Of a DNA stretch of 64,000 bases, positions 44,601 to 54,141 are shown one piece after another; the first letter of the stretch is position 1; each line of letters opens with the position of its first letter. Under the pieces are notes generated by a model. It worked only from the letters and a program-made list of their open reading frames with translations. It was not told where the DNA came from and searched no databases. This DNA is from Planococcus citri (Eukaryota > Arthropoda > Insecta > Hemiptera > Pseudococcidae): contig NC_088681.1 of NCBI RefSeq assembly GCF_950023065.1, positions 1,054,001 to 1,118,000 of the forward strand. The letters run 5' to 3'. The position numbers and the translations under genes are program-made.

Positions 44601-45640
44601 ACAAAGTAAAAACGTGTCCAGCCTGCCAAGCAGTTGCGAAATTCGAGCCGCCCGAACCGATACGTCGTCGTCTATTGCCGGAACGTCCTTGGGATCAAGT
44701 CGCTTTCGACTTCATGGGACCGTTACCCTCAGGCGATTACCTTTTCGTAGTAGTCGATTTATACAGCCGGTTCTACGAAATCAAAATCACGAAGACATCT
44801 ACGGCAAAATTCATCGTTGAAACCTTGCATGAAATTTTCGCTAGATACGGTTACCCGTCCATCATCACGTGCGATAATGCTCCGCAACATCACGCAAGCG
44901 AAGTTGAAAGTTTCTGCAACGAGTATGGCATTCGTATGTTTTACTCAACACCGTTTTGGCCGCAGTCCAACGGAGCCGTAGAAAGACAAAACCGAAACAT
45001 CCTCAAGACCCTGAAAATTGCTCAAATCGAGGGGAAGGATTGGAGAAACGAAATCCAGAAATTTCTACTCATGATGCGAAATACTCCTAATCACGCAACT
45101 GGAGTAGCTCCTGCCGAGTTGGTGTTTCGTTTCCGCCCACGTGACCAAATTCCATCGATTCAAAACTATCAAGCCGATCCCGAGATGGAAGATAGAGAAA
45201 ATCTACGGAAATACAAGGGTCAAATATACGCCAACGATAGTCGTCACGCCACCCGGTTCGTACCAGGTCAACAGGTCTTAGTCCGAAACGAGCAGAAAAC
45301 GAACAAGCTCACGCCAAGTTTCGACCCAGAGCCAGCGACAGTTGTAGCAACTCGAGGTACCGAGGTCGACATCAGTAAAGGAGGTCGTACCTATACTCGA
45401 AATAGTTCTCATCTCAAAGAATTTCAGTCGAGCGTGACTCCTCAACCTGCCGCCGTTGAGATCCCTGAAATACGAAGTAACGATCCGCCGCCAGAACCGT
45501 CGGGATATGTGAGCAGTCCAGCTGCACCATCGAGCTCAACTGAACATTCGAGTCCAAGAGTCCAGGACACTACAATTGGTCGCCCGAAGCGCGAAATTCG
45601 AATCCCTTCGAAGTTCAACGATTACGTCTTAAATAAATGA
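41624..45640 (+). CDS. Gag-Pol polyprotein of the Ty3/gypsy-type element (1,338 aa)
   Basis: The ATG at 41624 (context AAAATGG) is chosen; the open frame extends 10 codons upstream without an ATG. Domain order, numbered from that Met: Gag; two zinc knuckles (first from Cys210, second CRFCHKIGHFDSVC at 232-245); aspartic protease (DSGADENI, Asp322); reverse transcriptase (RLDLRRAFYQ with Asp545, then NSADDIF with Asp607-Asp608); RNase H (YCDAGPNALGAVL, Asp754; TDNKP); integrase (HEGHPG...CPAC zinc domain; Asp1029, Asp1084, Glu1120 with 35 residues between the last two); and a C-terminal NKLTPSFDPEPATV...RNSSHLKEF segment resembling the GPY/F module. The THRGLFRSKRLMFGIKCAP stretch resembles the Mag-like lineage often annotated as K02A2.6-like. 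All catalytic residues are present and there is no stop or frameshift. Gag and Pol are in one frame. Confidence 0.96.
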   Translation: MDQSNIKAFDVHSTSASSEWIRWKRAVDLYILSKGYTDDKRKQATLLSLGGMDLQDIYYAISGNETKSDEETWYQQTIRLLDAYFIPKSNVTYERYVFSKIIQRPDELTEQFINRLRRQVTKCEYSDEDAQLCQQIVAGCCNGEIRKECLEKRVLSVGAIQEIAQKIETVSSQLSAFEPKSTPASIPGVNSINRIASSNSTRSNDSKISCYGCGSSKHRTKDDSCPAVGKECRFCHKIGHFDSVCHAKKNQKEDKPQNKSRRRDRKKPPRSSDEKSENSSASGKKSVNQVSTVNYVFHVSSKARATELPCAVGGVQFAFTVDSGADENIISKSDWCSLKSRNVKVVSQVRNDENKKLFAFGASEPLAIVGKFSAEICVGNRSLVAEIVVVDQDNVPALLSRETATDLGVLEIRIPQSNVNAVTSKISPNRKVFQGIGLLKDVEIDIPIDESVPPHRQKPRPIPLNLRDQIDEELDSMLENDIIEPVDTPSPWVSNMVISHHNDKIRICVDMRDANKAIITEDYPFTTMEDIRAAVKSAKCFARLDLRRAFYQILLKIKSRVITTFITHRGLFRSKRLMFGIKCAPGIFQSILRKLLKLLGFAINSADDIFIFANSEEELFRYVNQVIDLLEQNGLTLNYDKCIFYATKIEYVGFTIVPGGIQVSDEKRAKILEWSAPTSKAEVESFLGFVNFVRRFIPNYSAIAAPLYDITRKNVHFKWEQEHESAFQALKAQLTTDRILKNFNPRYTTQLYCDAGPNALGAVLVQIGAEGPEYVDFASKTLTDVERRYSQLEKEALALVWGVERFHYYLYGRRFQLITDNKPIQLILTSSDLNQSLRVQRWHLRLQGYDFELVHKAGKNNIANPLSRLVSSTDRSHDHVESYIHLVINASIPKLMTLKEIEQASLNDPEFVELRNAIESNNWSKMPAAYTAISSELSVYNDIILRGDRIVVPSQLRQRVLDLAHEGHPGIVSLKARLRTKVWWPNIYAEAEHKVKTCPACQAVAKFEPPEPIRRRLLPERPWDQVAFDFMGPLPSGDYLFVVVDLYSRFYEIKITKTSTAKFIVETLHEIFARYGYPSIITCDNAPQHHASEVESFCNEYGIRMFYSTPFWPQSNGAVERQNRNILKTLKIAQIEGKDWRNEIQKFLLMMRNTPNHATGVAPAELVFRFRPRDQIPSIQNYQADPEMEDRENLRKYKGQIYANDSRHATRFVPGQQVLVRNEQKTNKLTPSFDPEPATVVATRGTEVDISKGGRTYTRNSSHLKEFQSSVTPQPAAVEIPEIRSNDPPPEPSGYVSSPAAPSSSTEHSSPRVQDTTIGRPKREIRIPSKFNDYVLNK

Positions 45641-45671
45641 AACATTTATTTCATTTCGCCACCGGGAAGAC

Positions 45672-45884
45672 TGTAGTGTATCCACGTTCGGTTCGAATGA
45701 ACCAAATCTGACAACGTTGCATTTACGTTGCAACGTTATAGCCGCCTCGTTTACGGCATTTATCTTTATCTCTTACTTACGACACATTAATATCCGAATA
45801 TGTAATGCGTTCATTATTATGTAAATATACGATTAATAATATTTTATTTAATGATTTCGTTATTCGAATAACGCGAATTCTACA
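45672..45884 (+). repeat. 3' LTR, 213 bp, uninterrupted
   Basis: Starts TGTAGTGTATCCACG and ends GAATTCTACA, followed by CATAG. It contains the empty target site (CGTTATAGCCGCC) of the transposon that split the 5' LTR. Confidence 0.95.
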
Positions 45885-45889
45885 CATAG

Positions 45890-47787
45890 TTTGCTTTGTT
45901 CAGAGATTGATGCGGTATCAATTTGCAATATTACTCCAATTACTCCAACAAGTATTGCCCAATTTTGATTTTTGTAAATTTGTATTCACGTTCTACCTAA
46001 TAGAAAATACGTTGCATCGTTACTAAAACTATCGGACAGTATTGAAGCTTAATTGCGATTCAGAACTTTACTCACTGTATCGATATCTTAATGCTCCCTT
46101 TGTTTCAAGTTCCAGTTCCATACCTAAGTGAATTATGAGAAGGAACACCTTTGATTAGTTTTATATTCCAAGTTCAATGCCTAATTACGTAAATCTGCGA
46201 CCTGCGTACGTATCTACAGCTACACTTATTGGTAGGTACTAGTTAGTCTACTCTAGCTACTGTTCATCAAGTCTGTGGAAATAATTTGACAAGATTTTTT
46301 TCAAAGCTCATTTTTTATATGAAAATGTTTGATATTGAAAACGTTCATTTTGGTATAGGTACAAATTGGCATCAACAGCTGCTAGAATCATGAGCAGACA
46401 GAAAATATCAATAAAATATCATTAAAACACGAGGAACCCAAACCTTCGTTCCTATTTTCGATTTACAGCGGTTCGTTTGTTGAACTCTAAACGAAACTTT
46501 CTACTTTCACTTCATTGTTATAGGTACCTACCTACTCGTAAAGTATGTGCTTTACAAGTTACAACCTTACATACAGGTAGTTAATTCTCGTGAACAGTGG
46601 GTGGTCGACGTTGAAGGTCGAACATGAAAACAACGAAACTAAATGTAGGAAATGAAATCCTGAAGAAATAACCGCAAACTTGGGATGGCGCCGGATACCT
46701 TACATAAATACATAAGTAAGTAGGTAACTATTTATGCATTTCTATTCATTCTTCCAATTTCAACACAAAACACAACATCAACAAAGAAATCGTTAAACAA
46801 TGAAGAATGAACTATCGTAAGATGATTTCCTGCAAAAAGGTACCTAAATAACAACCACAAACCATACTGTTCTGGTTTTTAGTTTTTACTTTTGATGCGA
46901 ATTGCCAATAGAAAAAAATCCGAAACTTCTGAAAGAAACAAAAAGGTGAATAAAATATAAATTAGATTATTTCTGTAAAATATTTTGATCAATTCCGCAA
47001 AAATATTCTCTAATTCTAATTTAGCTTTTAGTTTCGTCTTTAAAAAAAAAAAAAAAAAAACAAAAACAAAAAAAACAAGTCGAATAAGTTATGTTTTACT
47101 GGAAAATAATAATATTGAGTTTGAGAAAATGTATCCGGAATAATAAAATTGGAACCATAAGCATTGATTTTTTTTACTTATTAGATCGAGAATCGCGATC
47201 GATAATTATTTTTTTAAAAAATTGAAAAAATTCACGTTTTTTAATCTTTTATTTTTCATTTGCAGTTGCACTGATTTTGACAACACTGATAAGTGAAATT
47301 TATAAATGACCAAACTCGTTCTTTTCAATATGAATCTTATCGATCATTTCCGTAGGAAATGAAATCAATTATTCGATTCAATCAGTTTTTTTCAACTTTT
47401 GATTGAATGGAGATTCGCGAACTTCGAAGAAATGAATCACTAATCAGACTTCAGTTCAATTTCAATCAGATTCGTGAAAGATGTCGATTGTGTGACCGTT
47501 TATCCGCGTAATTAATGTTAATTATTAATTAATCTTATTACAAGAATTATTTCATGAATTTTTTTATCGGATTCGGAATTGTGAAGTGAAGTGAAGTGAA
47601 TGGTGAATGTAGTGTTCGGGGTTTTGTATTACAAAGTCGATCGTTGAAGATTGCGTTTGCCGTTTCTTTGTTCAACAACAAGCGATTATATTCAATATGG
47701 CGAATCCGTAAAACTGGAATTCACATTGAAATGAAGCGAAGCGAATACCTTGTGAATGAATGATCCATTTTACAATCAGAATGCACT
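45890..47787. other. No gene recognised; possible promoter region near the end
   Basis: Mostly single-copy A+T-rich sequence with a long A-run at 47042-47076. From about 47400 to 47787 the sequence is more balanced in composition. It includes a GTGAA repeat (47577-47600) and could be the 5' region of the candidate exon that follows. Confidence 0.4.
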
Positions 47788-47874
47788 ATGCAGTCTCCAG
47801 ATTTTGAATTTGATAACCAGATCTTAGAACCATTATGGCTGTCGTTCGCTCGTGGAACCGTATCCAATATGGAG
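47788..47874 (+). CDS. Candidate first coding exon, unrecognised
   Basis: The ATG at 47788 opens 29 codons ending SNME, followed immediately by GTATGT (47875-47880), a good donor. The encoded start, MQSPDFEFDNQILEPLWLSF, has mixed composition unlike the low-complexity frames around it. An upstream ATG at 47781 opens only a few codons in another frame. No downstream exon was joined to it and no family is recognised. It could equally be chance. Confidence 0.25.
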
Positions 47875-47880
47875 GTATGT

Positions 47881-48539
47881 ACTTGCATAAACTGTATTCA
47901 TCGTTCATCGTTATTCTGTATCTGCATGCATCAACAACGCGAACGCTTTCTTTGTTTCTCCTCTTCGCAGGAGGTATCGTTAGATTTATATTTTAATTAC
48001 TATCCGAAGACATACACGCGTGTATGTAACTAAGTACTTGTACTTCATTGCCCACCCATCATGTATGTGTATTACTGTTGGACATGATAATAGGGTACGC
48101 ATCGTTTGCGGTATCTCGTGACTGACAAGCTACCTTACCGAGAGGGAAAGCAGCCAGCAGGTGGCTTTATGGCACCTGTAACTCGCTGCATATGGTTCTT
48201 TATCACCCTTCTTTTTATTCTACCCTTATTTTGGTTTCACCATCGACCCTTTCGTAAGTCGGCGAAAAAAAAAAACTACTCTTGACTGGTACTGTTTCGA
48301 TGTGCATTCTACGTAGTATTTGTGGCACCTGTTAACTTTCTCCAATTTATTATCATCAAACGAGCTACGACAGAACCATCACGCATTTTTCGGATTTTGC
48401 GTGCAATCTGTCGAGTTTAGTTGGTAAATCTGACGGAAGCGTTTTTTTATAACAGCGATTCGAACTTTTGACAGTAGTGTCGGTAATTTTCTCACTAAGA
48501 ATGTATCCAAACTTGAGAGCATATGCAAAAAGATGCTTG
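47881..48539. other. No gene recognised
   Basis: Single-copy-looking sequence. An acceptor-like CTCTTCGCAG ends at 47970, but the frame after it closes within about 20 codons. Confidence 0.4.
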
Positions 48540-49870
48540 TAAGTAGCCTGCGTTTGACCCCTGAATCGAATAGAAAGCTGGAAACAGTTTCGAATGGATT
48601 TTAAGCAGTTCTATGGAGCGAGTCAACGTGTTCAAATCAGGACGAGGAGTACATTTTTCAGCTTTCCAACGGATGCATTTGGTGAAAATTTTAATTTGGT
48701 TGAAATTTCTTCCTTTAAAAATCTACCAGTTGCTCCAGAAACGCTAAAGTTAAAACCCACTCGGAACTGTCTCTAGTAGTTGATTCAGGGATCGAAAATA
48801 AGGTGCATTAGGGTCATTCCGTGTCAACTCAACCAAAAAAGGCGATTTTGAAAGTCATGTCTTTCCATTTCGCTCAAATTTTTTCTTCACTTTATACCCA
48901 TCCAGTAAGTGAGAACCCCGCAATTAGTTTGGTCCCATCACCCTCAGGGGGGTGGGGAGGCTTCCATTATTTTCACATTGTCTCGAGGTACTCAACTTCA
49001 CCAGCCCATTCCTCCAAAACTATGATACTTTGATCAAAACTGATTTCACAGTTCGAATGGGCATCGCATTTAGAACTTTTTAAGCATTTTGAAATTTTCA
49101 AAAGTTGAAAGTTGAACTTTCAAATTGAAAGTTCAAATTTCAAAACGGCGGTGTAAGCGGGAGCTACCATTTAAAATTTTGAAAAAATTTCCATAGATGT
49201 ACCTTTTGATGCTTTTTCGAAATATTTAAGTTTCGAGATGGGATCTCTTGATGGGAGGGGGGGGGAGCACCCCACCCCCAATTTTGGGCGAAACTTTAAA
49301 GAAAATCTGGGGCACGTGATGTATCGAATTATATGTTTTTGGTGACGCTGAACACGAATATGACGTCAGATCTTTGATAGGACCCCATCCACGGCCCCCA
49401 GCACCTCCCCAAAGGGGGTGACTCCCAAAAAAAATGGTTACATTCGTGTGCCACATGAAATAGTAGGTTTTCGATATTGCTGAACACGAATATAGCCATA
49501 GTTTTTTAAATCGACTTCACCCATGGCCCCCAGAACGTCCCCAATAGGTAAAAGTCAAAAAAAATTGTTAGGGGCCGTGGATTGGGTCCAATCACAAATC
49601 TGACGTCATATTCAATTACGGGGTTCTTACTTACTGGATGGGTATATATTGTAAAAAAAATTTGAATGAAATCGAAAAACGTGACTCAAAAACGTTGGTT
49701 GAGTTGACATTGGAATGACCCATTAGCCAATTTCAGCTTTCTCAGTCAATTTGGGGTTTTCTTATTTTTGGACCTTTGATTTTCAAAAATTGATGAAAAA
49801 ACGAAAAATGTATTTCAGCGTCTGAAATTTTAGCTGGTGGTAGCCAGTAGGTTAGGTAGATATATTTTTG
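48540..49870. repeat. Decayed fold-back relic split by a MITE
   Basis: Before the MITE: GGAAACAGTTTCGAATGGAT, TTTTAAGCAGTTCT, and TTAAAAATCTACCAGTTGCTCC. After the MITE, from 49726: CCAATTTCAGCTTTCTCAGT, CAATTTGGGG, then TGAAATTTTAGCTGGTGGT. Joined across the insertion these follow the right arm of the TAGTC family in order. Confidence 0.5.
48811..49721. mobile_element. 911-bp MITE, GGGTCATTCC ends, ATTA flanks
   Basis: The left end is GGGTCATTCC, then GTCAACTCAACCAA. The right end is its inverse over about 110 imperfect bp, including ATACCCATCCAGTAAGT and GAACCCCG. ATTA flanks both sides (48807-48810, 49722-49725), and the host repeat is continuous across the insertion. GGG ends resemble PIF/Harbinger, but that group duplicates 3 bp (TTA/TAA), so the superfamily is left open. 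No transposase frame is seen. Confidence 0.82.
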
Positions 49871-49904
49871 CATCCTCTCGTTCGATCTATTTCTGCCCGG
49901 ATCC

Positions 49905-50660
49905 AAAATGCGTTTACTTTTTTTTTTGGAAAGTAATTTTTTTTTCAAAGGTTGCTCAAAATTCTTGTTATTCCTAGAAATTTCTATAAAGCTCTGTCTG
50001 TTTCTGAAGTTGTCATCGTCTTTCTATCTGCCAAACGTTGCATTGCCAAAAATTCTCGTTACCTATTCAACTAAAAATTGCAAAAAGGTCTCATTCTTCA
50101 ACAAAAATATCGGAAAATCTCTTTGCTAAAATGTTCCAAGGATAAGGTCTCATTTTTTTCAAGAATCAGCCAAAAGTCTAGTTTTTTGCCAGAAATTGCC
50201 ATAAAAATCTGTTTGTTTTCCAATGAAATTGTCAAAATCTTGCATTGTTTTTTGAAAACTAATAAAATTTTCATTTTTTTCTCTGAATTTTTTTTTATTT
50301 TTGTTTTCTAAATTGTCAAAATTACCCAAAGATTTCATTTTTTTTTTACCAAAAATTGCATACAAGGTAAATCTTACTGTTTTGCTAAAAATTTCAGAAA
50401 AGTTTTATTTTTTTGCCAAAATTTTCCATAAGCCATGCCAGTTGCTGGAGAATTGTCAACGTCTCACTTAGCTGCCAAAAATCAAAAAATTTTACTTCTT
50501 GCAAAAGTTGCCCAGATTTTGCTATTTTACCAGAAATCTGCGAGAAGTCTTGCCTTCCATTGAAGTTGTCAACCTCGCTTTTTGTCAGCCAGAAATACTC
50601 ACCTTTTCGTCAAAAAGTTGAAAAATAATCCAACTTTTTTTGTCTTTGATTTCCAAAAAG
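49905..50660. repeat. Degenerate short-period repeat (GCCAAAAATT)
   Basis: TTGCCAAAAATT, GCCAAAA and AAGTCT-like words alternate with T-runs at irregular spacing of roughly 40-60 bp. The same texture occurs at 59280-59720. Open frames here are low-complexity and not taken as genes. Confidence 0.45.
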
Positions 50661-52656
50661 TTCTACTTTTTGCCAAAATTTCGGAAATTTCGATCGAGTT
50701 TTTTTTTTTTGGAATTTAGTTTTTCTCGAATTATGTAACTTTTTTGGATTACTGTTAGGTTACTTTTTCAAGCTTTTTTTAGTTACTAAAATCTTGAAAG
50801 AAATGGAATTATGAGCTCTGTAAACCCAATACTGTTCACTTCCTGCATTTTTACAGGTACATTCTTTACACCGCGTCGTATCTTGTTTTTTCCTCGATAA
50901 TAAAATGAAAATATCCAGAATTAAAATTTTCTCCCAAAAGTTTGCAGATTTTTGCTGAATTATTAATTCGTAATGATGACGCTATAGCGAAACTTTGGCG
51001 CAGATAACACCGTTCAAAAACCTTTTTTCGTCTCTGTAACCGTGACACTAGTCAATTAAGTTCTTAGTCGGATCGTATGGGTTACATTTCGCTTTTCGTT
51101 CTGCCTTTTTCCTTTTACTGGATAGGTACTCGTAGGTATACTCTTTTCGCTAGATACAGGATATTATTTTCTCCTTACACGTTTCGATATCAGCATTCAG
51201 AAATGGTTATTTGATACAATTATTTTCCGCTATATTTAATAGCTTCATTATGATACGGACCCTCTTTAAAAATTGTTATGCTTTACGTTACGCTTCATTT
51301 GATAAATCCTGCTCTCGTTGCTAAATCCCAATAGAAAATGTATCAAACATACAAAAACGATACTCGTTATATTACATATAATGTATAATAGGCTGGGCGA
51401 ACACAAACAAAGGGATATATTATAATACAACTATAGCAAAGTGGTGAACGACACCTGTTCTTAATTCAATTCTACATGTCCCTCGATTTTATCAGAGGTT
51501 CGCTTCTCACCCTCTTTTCCTCCCCATCATCATGTTTTCTCGCTCGCTCTTTCACTCGTCAATGCGACGTTTCATTCCATTCCGCTTTCGCCACTTGTTA
51601 CATATGAATCGCAAATATATGGTTCACGGTGCCGATCTATTATACTCGAACTCGATGTCGATAGGTTTCTCTCCAGACTATTTTATACCCATCAAATGTA
51701 ACATAATATACGTAGTTGACGTGTTAGTAAACAATAAGCGAGGAGAGGGCTATTTTCTGTAAATTTATGCGGCATATGTAGATGTACGAGCTTTCATATC
51801 ACCTCACTTTTACGCTTTTTTTCCCTTCGTCATCATTTTTATTTTTAGGTACATGACTACACGTTCTACGATACATATTTAGGGAGGAGATGAGTGAAAA
51901 AAAATTGAAGATGATCAAAATTGGGCACTAATTTATTACGATTCCTTAAAATAATAATGTTTGTTCAGCTAGAATATCTCAACGACGTATCTATCTTCTA
52001 GAAAGAATGAGACTCTATAAGAATTATTAACCTATACATACACGTTTTCATATTCTTTGAATAAATAATACGAATTCATCTTCTATTTTGACTATACCTA
52101 CTTACGTATAGGTAGATAGAACAGGTATACTTATACATCTTAAACGAATCGTTTCTATAAACCTGCAGTTAACTTTTGAATCCACCTATATACTTACAAT
52201 ATTGCATACATTAAATCGAGGCGAGAACGAGAAAAAAAAACAAATACAGATGTCATTTTAAATGCTTTACGTCTGTCAAAAGAAAGAATAAAAAAAAAGA
52301 GTATAAAATAAAAACAAAACCCGAGTTGAAAAATGCCTACCTACGATAGAAATTGGAAAACCTAACGGGGAAATGGGTAAAGCGGAGGAAGAGCGAAGGA
52401 GGCGAAAAACACTAAATAATACAAACTATAACAGATTCCTCACGGTAAAGGAATACCGGCAGCTATACGGCAGTTGAATCTGAAAATCATCAAAATTTCA
52501 GTAGCTCAGACCAGTAATGAGCAGATCTAATAAAAGTTTTACCGAAAGAAGATAAAAAACCAAGCAACAAAATGGAAGAAAAGAAAAACTAGCGAAGATG
52601 CAATTTTTTTTTTTTAGTCTTTAAGCCGATTTCATACTTCGTAAAAAACCCGAACA
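50661..52656. other. No gene recognised
   Basis: A+T-rich sequence with moderate complexity. The frame at 51532-51762 has no recognisable product. No repeat ends were found. This is the region just downstream of the minus-strand gene end. Confidence 0.4.
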
Positions 52657-52691
52657 TTTATTACAGACGATGGTTTACAACTGATTTTATT
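52657..52691 (-). promoter_or_regulatory. Poly(A) signals of the minus-strand gene
   Basis: On the minus strand AATAAA occurs at 52691-52686 and again at 52662-52657, about 20 and 50 bases past the stop codon at 52710-52712. The position fits a short 3' UTR. Confidence 0.5.
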
Positions 52692-52709
52692 ACCGGGCCT
52701 ATTTAAAAT

Positions 52710-52821
52710 CTATTTTGCAAGATTAAGGTCGCACGAGTACATTCCTTTTGCGAAAGGTGCAGTCTGAGCCGATGGTTTGGTTACCGTTTTACGAGCTTGC
52801 AAGCTCAATTTATCGTATTTA
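52710..52821 (-). CDS. Terminal exon of an unrecognised minus-strand gene
   Basis: Read on the minus strand, the acceptor is a long pyrimidine run followed by ATACCTGCAG. The exon then encodes KYDKLSLQARKTVTKPSAQT and continues to MYSCDLNLAK, stop TAG. Composition is ordinary for coding sequence, unlike the neighbouring frames. The one leftover base at its 5' end fits the two leftover bases of the upstream exon at 53028-53112. AATAAA signals follow the stop. An alternative acceptor 10 bases upstream (TTTATAG) would need a different phase. I do not recognise the protein family. Only the C-terminus lies here; the remaining exons would be at higher coordinates. Confidence 0.5.
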
Positions 52822-53027
52822 CTGCAGGTATCTATAAAAAAAAAGAAGAAAAAAAACATGTAGGTTGAATTTCTGAGATATTTGTAGGTGTATGTGGCTT
52901 GAGCTTTTACACCTGTATTCTTCATTAATGTAGTACAGTCGAATGAAAAATCTTAGTTGGCTATGTTTTGTGAAATGTCAAATATTTTAATGAGCTGGAA
53001 ATAATGCCAATTTTATGGTGTACGTAC

Positions 53028-53112
53028 TTGCAAAGTTGAATGAAGTTCCGCACGACCATGGAAGTCAAAAGCGATTTCATAGCTGAATCGTAGTCCGCGA
53101 TGTACATAGGTA
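53028..53112 (-). CDS. Penultimate exon of the unrecognised minus-strand gene
   Basis: Minus strand: an acceptor-like TTTAAG precedes 53112 and the donor GTACGT follows 53028. The 85-nt exon encodes MYIADYDSAMKSLLTSMVVR and then NFIQLC, looking helical and soluble. It ends with two bases that complete a codon with the first base of the next exon across a 206-bp intron. The polypyrimidine tract is weak, so its 5' edge is less certain than its donor. A second frame through the same bases is also open and gives a plausible peptide (FSYEIAFDFHGRAELHSTLQ), but it does not match the phase of the downstream exon. Confidence 0.42.
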
Positions 53113-54138
53113 CTTAAATGAATTTGGGTCCCATTTTTTAAAGATTCTATTTTTCTAAGCCCCTTATCAAAAAATTTGAAAAATAAGTGTGAATGCCAAA
53201 CTTTGGAGTTTGATTGCTCAGGACTGCTGCAATTCGGAGAACATTTTTTTCCGACGTTTTGAAGGTAATTTGAAAATACTATCAAAAATTTCAAAATGTC
53301 AAAGTTTTTTTTTTGTAAGCTCAATTCCTAAAAGTTTGCCAAACGTCGTCGGAACTAAGTACATATTTTATGTATAATTTAAACATTGTAAAAAATCCAG
53401 GGCTTCAAAATTTTGGTCTAAATACATATTAAAAAGATGATTAATATCGTGTGGCATATGGTTTATTAGGTTTTTGAGAGCGCTAAATTCGAATATTGAC
53501 TCATTTTTCAATTTGGTCTCTTCAAAGCCCCCGAAAAACAAAGAAATCGTGTGACAATAGCACAGGTACCTGATTTATTTTGGGCTCTGTAGCCACCTTC
53601 GTCTCCATGGTTTTGCGATTCCATCACGAAAATTCCATTGTTGGAAATAAGAAAATACATGCTTCTAGAATGCTTTTCAAATTTTTAAATTGTAGCTCCA
53701 AAATTTGGCATGATTTTGAAAACTGAGCTTTCAAAAAAAAATTGAACTAAGTACAAACTTTTGAAATTTTTGGCGAATATTTTCAAAATTATTCTCAAAC
53801 ACCGCAAACGGATTTTCTTCCAGTTGCAGCAGTCTAAGCAATCAAGCTCCAAAAATGGAATTATAAAGGGACTATTCAAACTAGAAAATAAAAGCAAAAT
53901 TTTCAAGAGCTGCGTTAACCCTACAATTTCATTATAAAAGTGCAATTCAATAGTTCAACTCCTTCTCTTGGAAATTGAAAAAGTGGAACTTGAGGACCTA
54001 ATTTTCTAAAAATATTTAAATATAGGTATTTTGTGTCATTTTTTTTTTTCATTTTTTCCGATTTGAAGAGCTTTTGTGTAGAGGAACCAATATTGCTGTG
54101 GTACAGTGCCACCAATTAGGGAAGTAGGGCAATTAGCT
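53113..54138. other. No gene recognised
   Basis: A+T-rich, with weak degenerate repeat texture. I looked for further minus-strand exons ending in a good donor and found none I can support. Confidence 0.4.
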
Positions 54139-54141
54139 TTG

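Larger units (their letters stand above)
40412..45884 (+). mobile_element. Complete Ty3/gypsy-type LTR retrotransposon with a DNA transposon in its 5' LTR
   Basis: The element is bounded by TGTAG...CTACA LTRs and flanked by CATAG on both sides (40407-40411, 45885-45889), a 5-bp target duplication. Removing the 903 bp contributed by the inner insertion and its duplication leaves a 5' LTR of 213 bp, the same length as the 3' LTR and identical to it by eye. A tRNA-Ser-like primer site follows the 5' LTR. The coding region is one open gag-pol frame with no env. A short purine-rich word (GGGAAGA, ending just before 45672) may be the polypurine tract. Matching LTRs and an undamaged frame point to recent insertion. 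Confidence 0.95.
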
